A program made the position numbers and the translations under genes. Of a stretch of DNA of 64,000 nt, positions 27,752 through 38,214 are shown one piece after another. Location of the stretch: NCBI RefSeq assembly GCF_000153045.1, contig NZ_CH724159.1, positions 711,680 through 775,679 on the forward strand, in the 5' to 3' direction. How positions within the stretch are numbered: the stretch's first letter is position 1; the number at the start of each line of letters is the position of its first letter. Source of the DNA: Synechococcus sp. WH 5701. Its GTDB lineage: Bacteria; Cyanobacteriota; Cyanobacteriia; PCC-6307; Cyanobiaceae. The notes under the pieces are model-generated. The model worked only from the letters and a program-made list of their open reading frames with translations. It was not told the origin of the DNA and did not search any database.

Positions 27752-28642
27752 TCAGCAGACGGCGGCCACGGCCTCGGGGCGGTCCAGATGAGGCAAGTGG
27801 CCACAGGCCGTCAATTCCTCGACCCGATCACCCAGCAGGGCCAGGGCGGCACGTTTTTGTGGCTGCCGCAGGATCCGATCATCGGCTCCCCAAAGCACTT
27901 TCAGGGGCTGGTTCGGCAGGGGCTCGCCGCAGCCCGCGAAGCCTCCGCTGCGGGCGAAACGGCCTAGCGCCTCCCCCCAGCCGATCACCTGCAGATGCAG
28001 CGAAGCGATCTCTTCCTCGGCGGGCCCCACACTGCTCTCAGGGTCGGCAAAGGCCTGTCGGCAGAGCCCGCGCCTCACCCCCGGCAGGGCGAGAAAGCGG
28101 ACCCCCAGGCGGTCAAGCAGGGGGGGGAGGGGCATGGGACGTCCGGTGAGACCGGCGGGTGCCAGCAGCAGCAGCCTGCTCACGCGCATGGGCAGGCGCC
28201 GGGCCAGCTCCACCGCCACAGATCCGCCCATGGAGGCGCCGATGACGCCCAGCGGCGGTGCTGAGCCTGGGGCTGAGGTCGCTTCAATCTGCTCCACCAC
28301 GGCCGTGAGGTGGTCGAGCACACCGCTGGGGTTGTAACGGCCAGCGGCGGGCCGGGGGCTGAAACCGAAACCGTAGAGGTCGGGAATGTAGAGGCGAAAG
28401 CGGGGTGCCAACAGCGGCGCCAGTCGGCGGAACTCCAGCAGGGAGCTGTCGAAGCCATGCAGGAGCAGCAGCGGTTTGCCCTCTCCAAGCACAGCCACGG
28501 GCCAGCGACCGCTGAACCCCGGTAGTTCCCACCACTGCACGCGTCCAGCCAGATCACGCCCCTGGGGGTCGAGCAGATTACTGGCGGCTCTGGCGATCAG
28601 CTCCGGACCCTGGCACCACTCCGCCTGGGGGAAGCGGCTCAA
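27752..28642 (-). CDS. Alpha/beta hydrolase
   Basis: This 296-residue alpha/beta-hydrolase-fold protein has the oxyanion motif LLLHGFDSS, the nucleophile elbow GASMGGS, a probable catalytic Asp in WGADDRIL and the catalytic His in CGHLPHLDRP. This matches the MhpC-like group, in which cyanobacteria have several uncharacterised members. The substrate is unknown. The ATG start overlaps the stop of the upstream dehydrogenase gene (ATGA at 28639-28642), so the two are translationally coupled and may act together. Confidence 0.88.
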   Translation of the reverse strand: MSRFPQAEWCQGPELIARAASNLLDPQGRDLAGRVQWWELPGFSGRWPVAVLGEGKPLLLLHGFDSSLLEFRRLAPLLAPRFRLYIPDLYGFGFSPRPAAGRYNPSGVLDHLTAVVEQIEATSAPGSAPPLGVIGASMGGSVAVELARRLPMRVSRLLLLAPAGLTGRPMPLPPLLDRLGVRFLALPGVRRGLCRQAFADPESSVGPAEEEIASLHLQVIGWGEALGRFARSGGFAGCGEPLPNQPLKVLWGADDRILRQPQKRAALALLGDRVEELTACGHLPHLDRPEAVAAVC

Positions 28643-29805
28643 GGGCTGCTCTCAGGGCAGAGGCTGCCCTCGGCGCAGGGGGCTGGAGCACTTGGAGCAC
28701 TCTCAGCTGGGTGCGACTCCGCCGTGGTGCTCACCATGGCGGTCAGCAGGTCGTTGGCGTTCACGGGGAAGGGCAGATGGTGCAGATCAGAGCCGGGAAG
28801 AACAGCGAAGGCGCAGACGGCGTTGAGGTCGTTGAGGCTGGCTTCGGCGAGGCCGAGACCCTCGAGGGTCAGCGGCAGATCCAGGGCCCTGAAGAAGGGG
28901 ATCAGCTGGCGGCGGGCCTGGCTGGCCAGGCGGTGGCCACCGAGCAACTCTTCAAGACGCAGCTGGGTGAGAACGCCGAAGCCCACCTTTTCACCGTGAA
29001 GAAGGTGATGACAGGCGGGCAACTGGGTGAGACCGTTGTGGACCGCGTGGGCAGCCACGGTGCGGCAGCGGGCGCCACCGAGACCGCCGATCAGTCCGGC
29101 CGTGAGCGCGGAGGCCTCCGCCACCCGTACCCAGGCTTCGCCACCGGGCTCGGCCATGGCTGCCTCACCCTCCAGCAGCAACTGATCGCGCAGGACACGG
29201 GCCTGCTGCACCGCCTGTTGCACCAGACCATCGCCGCTCGAGCCACTGCTCACCGAGGCCTCATACCACTTGGCAATGGCATCGGCGATCCCGCTGGCCA
29301 GGGTGCGCGTGGGAGCCTGCAGGACCAGATTGTGATCGAAGATCAGCAGGTCGGGGCAGCGATCCAGCGCCACATCGGAGCGGAAGGCCCCTTCGACGGA
29401 ATAGAGATTGGCCAGGGCGGTCCATCCGGCGCAGGTGGCGGCGCTGGTGGGCACGGTGATGCAGGCCAGACCGAGGCGATGGGCCAGCAGCTTGCCTGCG
29501 TCCAGCACCTTGCCGCCTCCCATGGCGATCACCCCGTCGCAGCGGCCGGTCTGGGCTTCTGCCGCCAGGCGCCGGAGGTCGTCCTCGCAGCAGTCGAACT
29601 GAAGGGTGGCGGACAGGGGCTCCAGGCCCAACCGCAGCAGATCGGAGCAGGCCTGATCGCGCAGATGTGCGGTGGCCTGGCTGCGGCCCAGCAGCAGCGG
29701 GCGGCGGCAGAGGGAGGGCAGGGCGTCGAGCGAAGCCGACCATGCCGAAGGCCCCCGCACCAGTCGGGCGGGGGCGATCGCATGCTGACTGAGGGCTGTC
29801 ACCAT
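28639..29805 (-). CDS. Iron-containing alcohol dehydrogenase, glycerol dehydrogenase (GldA)-like
   Basis: The protein has 388 residues from the ATG at 29805 (a GTG at 29826 would overlap the clpC stop). It has the dehydroquinate synthase-like fold: the nucleotide-binding GGGKVLDAGK, VPTSAATCAGWT, and metal ligands in GIADAIAKWYEA (Asp), AHAVHNGLT (His) and LLHGEKVGFG (His). GldA-type enzymes oxidise glycerol or related polyols with NAD. The true substrate in cyanobacteria is not known. The C-terminal tail of about 30 residues is Pro/Ala/Ser-rich. It lies between clpC and the alpha/beta hydrolase in the same orientation. Confidence 0.88.
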   Translation of the reverse strand: MVTALSQHAIAPARLVRGPSAWSASLDALPSLCRRPLLLGRSQATAHLRDQACSDLLRLGLEPLSATLQFDCCEDDLRRLAAEAQTGRCDGVIAMGGGKVLDAGKLLAHRLGLACITVPTSAATCAGWTALANLYSVEGAFRSDVALDRCPDLLIFDHNLVLQAPTRTLASGIADAIAKWYEASVSSGSSGDGLVQQAVQQARVLRDQLLLEGEAAMAEPGGEAWVRVAEASALTAGLIGGLGGARCRTVAAHAVHNGLTQLPACHHLLHGEKVGFGVLTQLRLEELLGGHRLASQARRQLIPFFRALDLPLTLEGLGLAEASLNDLNAVCAFAVLPGSDLHHLPFPVNANDLLTAMVSTTAESHPAESAPSAPAPCAEGSLCPESSP

Positions 29806-29812
29806 CGAGGCG

Positions 29813-32383
29813 TCAGACGCTGGCACCGGCCAGTTCCGGTTCGGCGACCACTGTCTGGTGGCGGATCACCACCTGTTTCTCGTCGTTGACATCGACAAGG
29901 GCAGAATCACCGTCCTTCAGACGCCCGGAGAGGAATTCCTCCGCCAGGGAGTCTTCGAGCAGGCGCATCACAGCCCGGCGCAGAGGACGTGCGCCGTAGC
30001 TGGGGTTGTAGCCCTCCTCGACGAGACGCTCTTTGAAGGCCTCGGTGACCGAGAGGCCAATGCCTTTCTCCTGCATGCGGCCGAACACCTCGCGCAGCAT
30101 GATTTCGGCGATCTCCTTGACCTCATCGCGGCTGAGTTGCCGGAAGACAATGATCTCATCGAGACGGTTGAGGAACTCAGGACGGAAGTACTGCTTGAGC
30201 TCCTCGTTGACCAGGGAGCGGATGCGATTGTACTGCGTTTCCTCAACCGCGGCCCCGGAGAATTCGAAGCCGAGACCACCGCCGCCTTTCTCGATCACCT
30301 TCGAGCCGATGTTCGAGGTCATGATGATCAAGGTGTTCTTGAAGTCCACCGTGCGGCCCTTGGAGTCGGTCAGGCGACCATCTTCCAGCAGCTGCAGCAG
30401 CAGGTTGAACACATCGGGATGGGCTTTCTCGATTTCATCGAAGAGCACCACGGTGTAGGGACGACGGCGCACGGCTTCCGTGAGCTGTCCGCCTTCGTTG
30501 AAGCCCACATAGCCAGGAGGCGAGCCGATCAGCTTGCTGACGGTGTGCCGCTCCATGAACTCGGACATGTCGAGGCGGATCATTGCCTCCTCGCTGCCGA
30601 AGAAGTAAGCGGCCAGGGCCTTGGTGAGCTCCGTTTTACCCACGCCGGTGGGACCGGAGAAGATGAAGCTGGCGATGGGGCGGTTCGGGTTCTTCAGACC
30701 CACCCGGGCGCGGCGGATGGCCTTGGACACGGCCTTGACGGCTTCGTCCTGGCCGATCAGCCGCTGGTGCAGGGTCTCCTCCATGTTCAGCAGCTTCACC
30801 GATTCGCTCTCGGTGAGCTTCTGGACGGGAACGCCGGTCCAGGAAGCAACGATCTGGGCGATGTCCTCTTCGGTGACCACTGGATGGCGCTCGCCGCTGG
30901 AGGAAGCCAGGGCGTTGTCGGCGGCCGTGCTGGCCTTAGCTTCGGCGGTCGCTTCGGCGGATCCTTCGACAGCGGTTGAAGCCACCGGCTCCTCGTCGCG
31001 GCGAGCCTGGAGGATTGAGCGGATCTGATCGCGCAGTTCCACTTCCTTGTCGCGCAGTTCACCGGCCTTGCCGAAGTCTTGCTGGCGGACGGAATCCTCC
31101 TTCTGCTTCTGGATGGCACGCAGTTGCTTGTCGAGCTCCTTGGCCGCCGGAGGCAGCTTGGAGTTCATCAGCCGCACGCGGCTGCCGGCTTCATCGACCA
31201 GATCGATGGCCTTGTCGGGCAGGAACCGATCGGAGATGTAGCGATCACCGAGGGTGGCGGCGGCCACCAGAGCTTCATCGCTGATTTTCAGGCGATGGTG
31301 CTGCTCGTAGCGCTCGCGCAGGCCGCGCAGGATCTCGATGGTGTCGACCACGGAGGGCTCACCAACCATCACTGGCTGGAAGCGGCGCTCCAGGGCCGCG
31401 TCCCGCTCGATGTGCTTGCGGTATTCATCCAGGGTGGTGGCGCCGATGCACTGGAGTTCGCCGCGTGCCAGGGCCGGCTTGAGAATGTTGGCGGCATCGA
31501 TGGCACCTTCGGCGGCACCGGCACCGATCAGGGTGTGGACTTCGTCGATCACCAGGATCACATTGCCCGCGCCCCGGATCTCTTCCATGATCTTCTTGAG
31601 GCGCTCCTCGAATTCGCCCCTGTACTTGGTGCCGGCCACCAGCAGACCGATGTCCAGGGTGAGAACCCGCTTGTCTTCAAGGATGTCGGGAACTTCGCCG
31701 ATGATGATGCGCTGGGCGAGTCCCTCAGCGATGGCGGTTTTGCCGACGCCAGGTTCACCGATCAGAACGGGATTGTTCTTGGTGCGGCGCCCGAGGATCT
31801 GCACGACCCGATCAATCTCGTTGTGGCGGCCCACCACGGGATCCAGCTTGCCCTCGGCGGCCAGCTGGGTGAGGTTGCTGCCGAATTCGTCGAGGGTGGG
31901 GGTCTTGGTGGAACCCTTGCTGCCGCCACCGCCCGCAGTGACTTCGGCGGTTTCGCCCAGCATGCGGATCACCTGGGTGCGCACCTTGGCCAGATCCACA
32001 CCGAGGTTCTCCAGCACACGGGCGGCGACGCCCTCACCCTCCCGGATCAGGCCAAGCAGCAGGTGCTCGGTACCGATGTAGTTGTGCCCAAGCTGGCGAG
32101 CCTCTTCGAGGGAGAGCTCCAGCACGCGCTTGGCGCGGGGTGTGAACGGGATTTCAACAGCCACGAAGCCGGAACCGCGGCCGATGATCTTCTCCACCTC
32201 GACCCGGGCGTCCTTGAGGTTGACCCCCATCGACTTGAGCACCTTGGCGGCCACGCCGGTGCCCTCACCGATCAGGCCCAGCAGGATCTGCTCGGTGCCC
32301 ACGAAGTTGTGACCCAGCCTTCGGGCCTCTTCCTGGGCGAGCATGATCACCTTGATGGCCTTCTCGGTAAACCGCTCGAACAT
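29813..32383 (-). CDS. clpC: ATP-dependent Clp protease ATP-binding subunit ClpC (HSP100)
   Basis: This 856-residue AAA+ unfoldase begins at the ATG at 32383 ([20 protein letters not shown]). A longer frame adds nine unlikely residues. Two ClpN repeats precede the first AAA+ module (Walker A GEPGVGKT). A UVR-like motif ([20 protein letters not shown]) follows, then the second module ([26 protein letters not shown]). Between the modules sits a short Ala/Ser/Glu-rich insertion (near [11 protein letters not shown]). ClpC feeds substrates to ClpP. The 218-bp gap upstream should contain its promoter. Confidence 0.97.
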   Translation of the reverse strand: MFERFTEKAIKVIMLAQEEARRLGHNFVGTEQILLGLIGEGTGVAAKVLKSMGVNLKDARVEVEKIIGRGSGFVAVEIPFTPRAKRVLELSLEEARQLGHNYIGTEHLLLGLIREGEGVAARVLENLGVDLAKVRTQVIRMLGETAEVTAGGGGSKGSTKTPTLDEFGSNLTQLAAEGKLDPVVGRHNEIDRVVQILGRRTKNNPVLIGEPGVGKTAIAEGLAQRIIIGEVPDILEDKRVLTLDIGLLVAGTKYRGEFEERLKKIMEEIRGAGNVILVIDEVHTLIGAGAAEGAIDAANILKPALARGELQCIGATTLDEYRKHIERDAALERRFQPVMVGEPSVVDTIEILRGLRERYEQHHRLKISDEALVAAATLGDRYISDRFLPDKAIDLVDEAGSRVRLMNSKLPPAAKELDKQLRAIQKQKEDSVRQQDFGKAGELRDKEVELRDQIRSILQARRDEEPVASTAVEGSAEATAEAKASTAADNALASSSGERHPVVTEEDIAQIVASWTGVPVQKLTESESVKLLNMEETLHQRLIGQDEAVKAVSKAIRRARVGLKNPNRPIASFIFSGPTGVGKTELTKALAAYFFGSEEAMIRLDMSEFMERHTVSKLIGSPPGYVGFNEGGQLTEAVRRRPYTVVLFDEIEKAHPDVFNLLLQLLEDGRLTDSKGRTVDFKNTLIIMTSNIGSKVIEKGGGGLGFEFSGAAVEETQYNRIRSLVNEELKQYFRPEFLNRLDEIIVFRQLSRDEVKEIAEIMLREVFGRMQEKGIGLSVTEAFKERLVEEGYNPSYGARPLRRAVMRLLEDSLAEEFLSGRLKDGDSALVDVNDEKQVVIRHQTVVAEPELAGASV

Positions 32384-32601
32384 CTGCGGTGCCTGTGCAA
32401 GTCCCACCAACCTATCAGGGTTGAGAGGGTGTGTGTGATTCTGCTTTCGAATCGCCCGAATCCTTTTCCACGACAGTGATGCGATGGCTCAATCGCCACA
32501 TGTTCAAGAGCGAATTCATACGGCCTTACGCATCAACAAAGGGCGGCAATCCGCACCTTCCTGAACGCCAGTCTGGAGTGTTGCACTCAGCAAACACACA
32601 A

Positions 32602-33093
32602 CTATCCAGTTGTGCCCTGGAGTTGGCACCATTGGATCAGAGCGTCCTGGCCATCGCGGTAGTAACCGCGACGACGACCGGTGCTGCGGAATCCGAGCGA
32701 CCCATAGAGCCCAAGTGCGGCCGTGTTGCTGGCCGCCACCTCGAGGGTGGCCCCGCTGGCGCCCCGCTCATGGCCCTCCCGCATCAGCTCGCTGAGCACC
32801 ATCCGGGCCAGGCCGATCCGCCGCTGAGCGGGGTGCACCAGCACCAGCAGGATCTGCAGCTCATCGAGGATCAGCCAGCCGCTGGCCACAGCCACCAGCT
32901 CGGAGCCGCGAAGCACCCCCAGGACGCAGCGCCCAGGTCCCTCAATGTCCTGGGCCTCCAGGTCCTGGTGCCACTGCCGCAGGTCCCAACCCCGGGGCCG
33001 GCAGAGCCGATCGAGCTGGTGGCAGGCCTCAGCGTGGATGGGACTCAGCCGCTGGGTCTTCAGCTCGTGCTGCCCTGCCCCTTCGATGCTCAT
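32602..33093 (-). CDS. rimI: GNAT acetyltransferase, RimI type (ribosomal protein or N-terminal acetylation)
   Basis: The protein has 163 residues from the ATG at 33093. The frame extends to 33270, but that part overlaps the lysA start and is unlike RimI. The acetyl-CoA-binding loop is RRIGLARMVL (Q/RxxGxA), followed by SGATLEVAASNTAALGLYGSLGF and RRRGYYRDGQDAL, both typical of RimI. It probably acetylates protein N-termini, such as that of S18. It is divergent from lysA with a 46-bp gap. The rimI/lysA/cdaA/uppS order near clpC recurs in picocyanobacteria. Confidence 0.88.
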   Translation of the reverse strand: MSIEGAGQHELKTQRLSPIHAEACHQLDRLCRPRGWDLRQWHQDLEAQDIEGPGRCVLGVLRGSELVAVASGWLILDELQILLVLVHPAQRRIGLARMVLSELMREGHERGASGATLEVAASNTAALGLYGSLGFRSTGRRRGYYRDGQDALIQWCQLQGTTG

Positions 33094-33139
33094 CCTTACG
33101 ATTGTGATCAACCAGGACACAGCCCCAAGGATGACGCCG

Positions 33140-34564
33140 ATGACCATTTCTCCCGTCACTCCGGCTGACCAGGCCGTCGGCAACGGGTCCGTGCCCAGTC
33201 CGGCGATGCGCCCCTTCGAGTCGGAGGCTGATTCGCTCAGTCCCAACCGCAACCTCACGCCGCTCACCACGGCCCTCGACGGCCACGACCGGCTCCAGGT
33301 GGGCGGCTGTGATCTGGGCGAGCTGGCCCGCCGCTACGGCACACCGCTCTATGTGCTGGATGAAGCCACCCTGCGGGCCAGCTGCCGGGCCTACCAGGAG
33401 GCCCTTGCCGCCCACTACCCCGGCCCCTCCCTGGCGCTCTACGCCTCCAAGGCCAACAGCAGCCTGGTGCTGAGTGCTCTGGTGGCCTCCGAAGGCCTCG
33501 GCCTCGATGCCGTCTCAGCGGGCGAGCTGCTCACCGCCCTGCAAGGGGGCATGCCGCCGGAGCGGATCGTGTTGCATGGCAACAACAAGTCGGATGAGGA
33601 GCTCTCCCTGGCGGTGGCCCATGGCGTGACCGTGGTGGTCGACAACGACCACGACCTCGAGCGCCTCGCCGAGATCGCCCCCGCCGCGGGCCGGGTGGTG
33701 CCGCTGATGCTGCGCTTCACCCCCGGCATTGAGTGCCACACCCACGAGTACATCCGCACCGGCCATCTCGACAGCAAATTCGGCTTCGACCCCGATCAGC
33801 TCGAGTCGGTGTTGCAACGCCTGGCCGGGTGCTCCTGGGCCCGCCTCACCGGCCTGCATGCCCACATCGGCTCCCAGATCTTCGAGCTGCAGCCCCACCG
33901 CGACCTGGCCGGGGTGATGGCCGATGCCCTGGCCCTGGCCCGCTCCCTCGGCCATCCCGTGAGTGATCTGAACGTGGGCGGGGGCCTGGGCATTCGCTAC
34001 GTGGCCTCCGACGATCCCCCGACCATCCAGGAGTGGGTGAAGGGGGTGGCCGAGGCGGTGGTGCGCGCCTGCCGCGAGCGGGATCTCGAGCTGCCCAGGC
34101 TGTTGTGCGAGCCAGGCCGCTCCCTGGTGGCCACGGCTGGCCTCACCGTGTACACGATCGGCAGCCGCAAGCAGATCCCCGGCCTGCGCACCTACCTGTC
34201 GGTGGATGGGGGGATGAGCGACAACCCCAGGCCGATCACCTATCAGTCGAGCTACACGGCAGTGCTGGCCGAGCGGCCCACGGCCGTGGCCACCGAAACG
34301 GTCACGGTGGCGGGCAAGCATTGCGAATCCGGCGACGTGCTGCTCAAGGACCTGGCCCTGCCCCCCAGCAGCAGCGGCGACCTGCTGGTGGTCTTCGCCA
34401 CCGGCGCCTACAACGCCTCGATGGCCTCGAATTACAACCGCATCCCCAGGCCTGCGGCGGTTCTCGTGCATGGGGGTCAGGCTGAGCTGGTGCAACGGCG
34501 CGAGCGACCAGACGAACTGCTGCTCCACGACGTGCTGCCAGAACGTTTTCGGCCGGTAGCATGA
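33140..34564 (+). CDS. lysA: Diaminopimelate decarboxylase
   Basis: The protein has 474 residues from the ATG at 33140. An AAGG at 33127-33130 is well placed for this start, while the in-frame ATG at 33131 would have no room for a ribosome site. It makes lysine from meso-diaminopimelate. The PLP Lys lies in ALYASKANSS, with further motifs HGNNKSDEEL, GGGLGIRY, CEPGRSLVATAG, DGGMSDNPRP and the substrate-binding CESGD. It opens a run of co-directional genes with tiny or negative gaps that extends to 40864. Confidence 0.96.
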   Translation: MTISPVTPADQAVGNGSVPSPAMRPFESEADSLSPNRNLTPLTTALDGHDRLQVGGCDLGELARRYGTPLYVLDEATLRASCRAYQEALAAHYPGPSLALYASKANSSLVLSALVASEGLGLDAVSAGELLTALQGGMPPERIVLHGNNKSDEELSLAVAHGVTVVVDNDHDLERLAEIAPAAGRVVPLMLRFTPGIECHTHEYIRTGHLDSKFGFDPDQLESVLQRLAGCSWARLTGLHAHIGSQIFELQPHRDLAGVMADALALARSLGHPVSDLNVGGGLGIRYVASDDPPTIQEWVKGVAEAVVRACRERDLELPRLLCEPGRSLVATAGLTVYTIGSRKQIPGLRTYLSVDGGMSDNPRPITYQSSYTAVLAERPTAVATETVTVAGKHCESGDVLLKDLALPPSSSGDLLVVFATGAYNASMASNYNRIPRPAAVLVHGGQAELVQRRERPDELLLHDVLPERFRPVA

Positions 34565-34584
34565 GTCAAGTGCTGTAGGGCTCT

Positions 34585-35448
34585 GTGATCTGGCTGAGGC
34601 TCCTCGATCTGCGCCTGCTGCTGGATCTGCTGTTCGCCTCTGCTCTCGGGATGCTGCTGTTGGCCCGGGTGCGCGAATCCCGCACCCTCTGGTTGCTGCG
34701 CGGCTGGCTGTTTCTGGTGGCCCTGGTCTGGGTGGTCCAGCGCTTCGCCAACCTGCCCCTCACCACCCGGCTGCTGGAGGCGGTGGTTCTGGGTTGCAGT
34801 CTGGCCCTGGCGATCCTCTGGCAGGGGGAGTTGCGGCGCTTGATGGAGCTGCTGGGCACTGGTCGCCTCGACGTGCTGCTGGGCAACCAGGGGGTCGACC
34901 AGGAGATGTCGGGCGCGGTGGCGATGCTCACCGAGGCGGCTGGCCGCCTGTCCCAGGGCCGCCGGGGCGCCTTGATCCTGGTGGATCTGGGCAGCGATCT
35001 TCGCCCTGAAGACTTTCTCAACCCCGGCATCGAGCTTGACGCCATGCTCTCGGTGGATCTGGTGCTGAATCTGTTTGCCGCCGACACCCCTCTGCACGAC
35101 GGGGCCCTGCTGGTACGAGGCAGCCGCATCCTCTCGGCGGGGGTGATCCTGCCCCTCTCCCGCCAGGGGATCACCCGCTATGGCACCCGTCATCTGGCGG
35201 CCCTGGGCATCACCGAACGCTTCGACCGCTGCCTCTGCATCGTGGTCTCCGAGGAGACCGGCACCCTCTCCCTGGCCCGCCAGGGCAAGCTGGAGCGCCC
35301 GATCACCAGCAGCCGTCTGCGTGAGCTGCTGACAGCCGCCCTGGCGCCCTCATCCACGAAAACCCCGGCCAAGACTTCCGGAGGTTCGGTGGTGCCGCTT
35401 CCCACTGGACGTACCGTGTCCGAGGACACGCCCGAATCCCGCGCATGA
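34585..35448 (+). CDS. cdaA: Diadenylate cyclase CdaA (c-di-AMP synthase)
   Basis: The protein has 287 residues from a GTG 20 bp after lysA. Three N-terminal hydrophobic segments anchor it in the membrane. The DisA_N-type domain shows [20 protein letters not shown] with the catalytic DGA, and the [12 protein letters not shown] motif corresponding to the RHR(A/S)A block. CdaA makes cyclic di-AMP, which controls osmolyte and potassium balance and, in cyanobacteria, night-time survival. The C-terminus is a short Thr/Pro-rich tail. The stop overlaps the uppS start (ATGA), indicating coupling to lipid-carrier synthesis. Confidence 0.93.
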   Translation: MIWLRLLDLRLLLDLLFASALGMLLLARVRESRTLWLLRGWLFLVALVWVVQRFANLPLTTRLLEAVVLGCSLALAILWQGELRRLMELLGTGRLDVLLGNQGVDQEMSGAVAMLTEAAGRLSQGRRGALILVDLGSDLRPEDFLNPGIELDAMLSVDLVLNLFAADTPLHDGALLVRGSRILSAGVILPLSRQGITRYGTRHLAALGITERFDRCLCIVVSEETGTLSLARQGKLERPITSSRLRELLTAALAPSSTKTPAKTSGGSVVPLPTGRTVSEDTPESRA

Positions 35449-36248
35449 GTCGCTCGCCGGCGACCACCGACCCGATCCAGGCGTCAGCCCAGCCCTCCGA
35501 GCTGCTGCCGGCCTGTCTGGATCCCGCCCGGCTGCCGGCCCATGTGGCCGTGATCATGGACGGCAACGGCCGCTGGGCTCGTCAGCGACGCCTGCCGCGC
35601 ATGATGGGTCACCGTGAAGGGGTGGAAGCGCTCAAGCGAACCCTGCGCCTCTGCAGCGACTGGGGCATCGGTGCCCTCACCGTCTACGCCTTCTCCACCG
35701 AGAACTGGAACCGCCCTGGCGAGGAGGTGACCTTCCTGATGGCCCTGTTCGAGCGGGTGCTCGCCCGTGAGCTGCAGGCCCTGGAGCGTGAGCGGGTGCG
35801 CATCCGCTTCCTGGGCGACCTGGAGCAGTTGCCGGAAGGGCTGCAGGAGCGCATCGCCGCCGCCGAGGCCCGCACCGCCGCCAACACAGGCATTCACTTC
35901 AACGTCTGCACCAACTACGGCGGCCGGCGGGAACTGGTGCAGGTGGCCCGGCGCCTGGCGGAGCGGGCCGCCCGAGGTGATCTCGATCCCGCCGCCATCA
36001 GTGAGACCCACTTCGAGGCCGAGCTGCTCACCGCCGGCGAGGTGGATCCCGATCTGCTGATCCGCAGCAGTGGCGAGTACCGCATCAGCAATTTCCTGCT
36101 CTGGCAACTGGCCTACGCCGAGATCCACATCACCGATGTGCTCTGGCCCGATTTCAATGAGCAGGCCCTGCTGCGGGCCGTGCTGGATTACCAGGGCCGC
36201 CAGCGGCGCTTCGGGGGAGTTGAGCCCCTGCTTCCCCCCAGCGCCTGA
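35445..36248 (+). CDS. uppS: Isoprenyl transferase, undecaprenyl diphosphate synthase type
   Basis: The protein has 267 residues. The cis-prenyltransferase signature [22 protein letters not shown] appears split by the catalytic Asp. Further motifs are [11 protein letters not shown], then the C-terminal [19 protein letters not shown] and ITDVLWPDF. It elongates isoprenyl diphosphates to the lipid carrier for peptidoglycan and glycan assembly. The ATG overlaps the cdaA stop by 4 bp. Its first 30 residues are a poorly conserved extension. bioB follows 27 bp later. Confidence 0.95.
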   Translation: MSRSPATTDPIQASAQPSELLPACLDPARLPAHVAVIMDGNGRWARQRRLPRMMGHREGVEALKRTLRLCSDWGIGALTVYAFSTENWNRPGEEVTFLMALFERVLARELQALERERVRIRFLGDLEQLPEGLQERIAAAEARTAANTGIHFNVCTNYGGRRELVQVARRLAERAARGDLDPAAISETHFEAELLTAGEVDPDLLIRSSGEYRISNFLLWQLAYAEIHITDVLWPDFNEQALLRAVLDYQGRQRRFGGVEPLLPPSA

Positions 36249-36275
36249 CCCTGTCCCCTCCCACTCCCTGCCCCG

Positions 36276-37274
36276 TTGACCACCACCGCTCGCCCCTCAG
36301 CCGCTGCCACCACCTCGGCCCCTGACCTGCGCCACGACTGGAGCCGCGCGGAGATCCAGGGGCTGCTGGAGATGCCGCTGATCGACCTGCTCTGGCGAGC
36401 TCAGAGCGTGCACCGGGCTGCCAACCCCGGCTACCGGGTGCAGCTGGCCTCCCTGCTCAGCGTCAAGACCGGCGGTTGCGAGGAAGACTGCGCCTACTGC
36501 CCCCAGTCGATGCACAACAGCAGCGACGTGAGCGGTCGGCCGGAGCTGGAGGTGGAGCCGGTGCTGGCGCGGGCCCGGGCCGCCAAGGCGGCCGGTGCCC
36601 ATCGCTTCTGCATGGGCTGGGCGTGGCGCGACATCCGCGATGGTGCCCCCTTCGAGGCGATGCTGGCGATGGTGCGCGGTGTGCGTGAGCTGGGGCTGGA
36701 GGCCTGCGTGACCGCCGGCATGCTCACCGACGCCCAGGCCGAGCGCCTGGCGGCGGCGGGCCTGACCGCCTACAACCACAACCTCGACACCAGCCCCGAG
36801 CACTACGAGCGGATCATCACCACCCGCAGCTACCAGGAGCGGCTGGAAACCCTGGAGCGGGTGCGGCAGGCGGGCATCACCCTCTGCTGCGGCGGCATCA
36901 TCGGCCTGGGGGAGACCACCAGCGATCGCGCCGGTCTGCTGCAGGTGCTGGCCAGCCTCGACCCTCATCCCGAGAGCGTGCCGATCAACGCCCTGGTGGC
37001 GGTGGAGGGCACACCGCTGGAGCATCAGCCACCGGTGGATCCGCTCGAACTGGTGCGCATGGTGGCCACGGCCCGCATCCTGATGCCGTTCAGCCGGGTG
37101 CGCCTCAGTGCCGGCCGCGAGCAGCTCAGCCGTGAGGCCCAGATCCTCTGCCTGCAGGCGGGCGCCGATTCGATCTTCTACGGCGACACCCTGCTCACCA
37201 CCGGCAACCCCGATGTGGCCGCCGACCGGGCGCTGCTGGCGGCGGCGGGGGTGAGTGTGGAGCTGGCGGTTTGA
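36276..37274 (+). CDS. bioB: Biotin synthase
   Basis: This 332-residue radical SAM enzyme inserts sulfur into dethiobiotin. The radical SAM cluster motif is [13 protein letters not shown] (CxxxCxxC). The substrate motifs CMGWAWRD and [23 protein letters not shown] and the C-terminal [13 protein letters not shown] are all typical. The frame starts at a TTG (36276), 27 bp after uppS, and no ATG occurs before the conserved region, so TTG is the likely start. The stop overlaps the TTG start of trhO. Confidence 0.96.
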   Translation: MTTTARPSAAATTSAPDLRHDWSRAEIQGLLEMPLIDLLWRAQSVHRAANPGYRVQLASLLSVKTGGCEEDCAYCPQSMHNSSDVSGRPELEVEPVLARARAAKAAGAHRFCMGWAWRDIRDGAPFEAMLAMVRGVRELGLEACVTAGMLTDAQAERLAAAGLTAYNHNLDTSPEHYERIITTRSYQERLETLERVRQAGITLCCGGIIGLGETTSDRAGLLQVLASLDPHPESVPINALVAVEGTPLEHQPPVDPLELVRMVATARILMPFSRVRLSAGREQLSREAQILCLQAGADSIFYGDTLLTTGNPDVAADRALLAAAGVSVELAV

Positions 37275-38206
37275 GGGAGCGGATTGCGGCCTTTTACAAG
37301 TTCGTGGCCTTCTCCGCCGCCGAGTTGCCGGGCTGGCGCGATGAGCTGCTGGCGCTGGCCGGCAGCCAGGGGGTGAAGGGCACCGTGCTGCTGGCGGAGG
37401 AGGGCGTGAACGGCACGATCGCCGGCCCGGAGGACGGGGTGACGGCGGTGCTCGCTCACCTGCGCGCCGATCCACGCCTGGCGGATCTGGAGGCCAAGCT
37501 CAGCTGGAGCGAGCGGCCCGGCTTTCACCGGCTCAAGGTGCGCCTCAAGCCCGAGATCGTGACCCTGGGCCGCCCTGAAGCCCGCCCCAGCGAGCGGGTG
37601 GGTACCTACGTGGCGCCCACGTCGTGGGACCGCCTGATCGGCGATCCCGGCACCCTGGTGATCGACACCCGCAACAGCTATGAGGTGGCGCTGGGCAGCT
37701 TCGAGGGGGCGATCGATCCGGGCCTGGAGCGCTTCGCTGATTTCCCTCACTGGGTGGACTCGGTGCTGCGCCCCCTGGTGGCGGAGCGCACGCCCCAGGC
37801 CCTGGCGCTGTTCTGCACCGGTGGCATCCGCTGCGAGAAGGCCACTGCCCACCTGATCGACCAGGGCTTTGGCGGGGTCCATCACCTCGAAGGCGGCATC
37901 CTGCGCTATCTGGAGCTGGTGCCGGAGCTGGGCAGCCAATGGCGGGGCGAATGCTTCGTGTTCGATCAGCGGGTGGCTGTGAATCACCAGCTGGAGCCCG
38001 GTGAGCACAGCCTGTGCCACGGCTGCCGCATGCCCCTCTCGCCCAGCGACCGCGCGCTGGCGAGCTACATGACGGGGGTGAGCTGCCGCCATTGCGTTGA
38101 TGGTCTCACCCCGGAGCGCCGCGCCCAGTTGGTGGAACGCCAGCGCCAGGTGGAGCTGGCTGAGCGGCGGGGCCAGGCTCACATCGCCCAGGTGTTCACC
38201 AGCTGA
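37271..38206 (+). CDS. trhO: tRNA uridine(34) hydroxylase / rhodanese-like sulfurtransferase TrhO (YceA)
   Basis: The protein has 311 residues. An N-terminal domain ([18 protein letters not shown]) is followed by a rhodanese domain with the catalytic Cys in [13 protein letters not shown]-terminal extension carries a CHGCRMPLS...CRHC cysteine set that could bind metal. TrhO hydroxylates uridine 34 in tRNA using oxygen. The start is a TTG overlapping the bioB stop (TTGA), giving tight coupling. The next gene begins 8 bp later. Confidence 0.92.
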   Translation: MRERIAAFYKFVAFSAAELPGWRDELLALAGSQGVKGTVLLAEEGVNGTIAGPEDGVTAVLAHLRADPRLADLEAKLSWSERPGFHRLKVRLKPEIVTLGRPEARPSERVGTYVAPTSWDRLIGDPGTLVIDTRNSYEVALGSFEGAIDPGLERFADFPHWVDSVLRPLVAERTPQALALFCTGGIRCEKATAHLIDQGFGGVHHLEGGILRYLELVPELGSQWRGECFVFDQRVAVNHQLEPGEHSLCHGCRMPLSPSDRALASYMTGVSCRHCVDGLTPERRAQLVERQRQVELAERRGQAHIAQVFTS

Positions 38207-38214
38207 AGGGGCCC

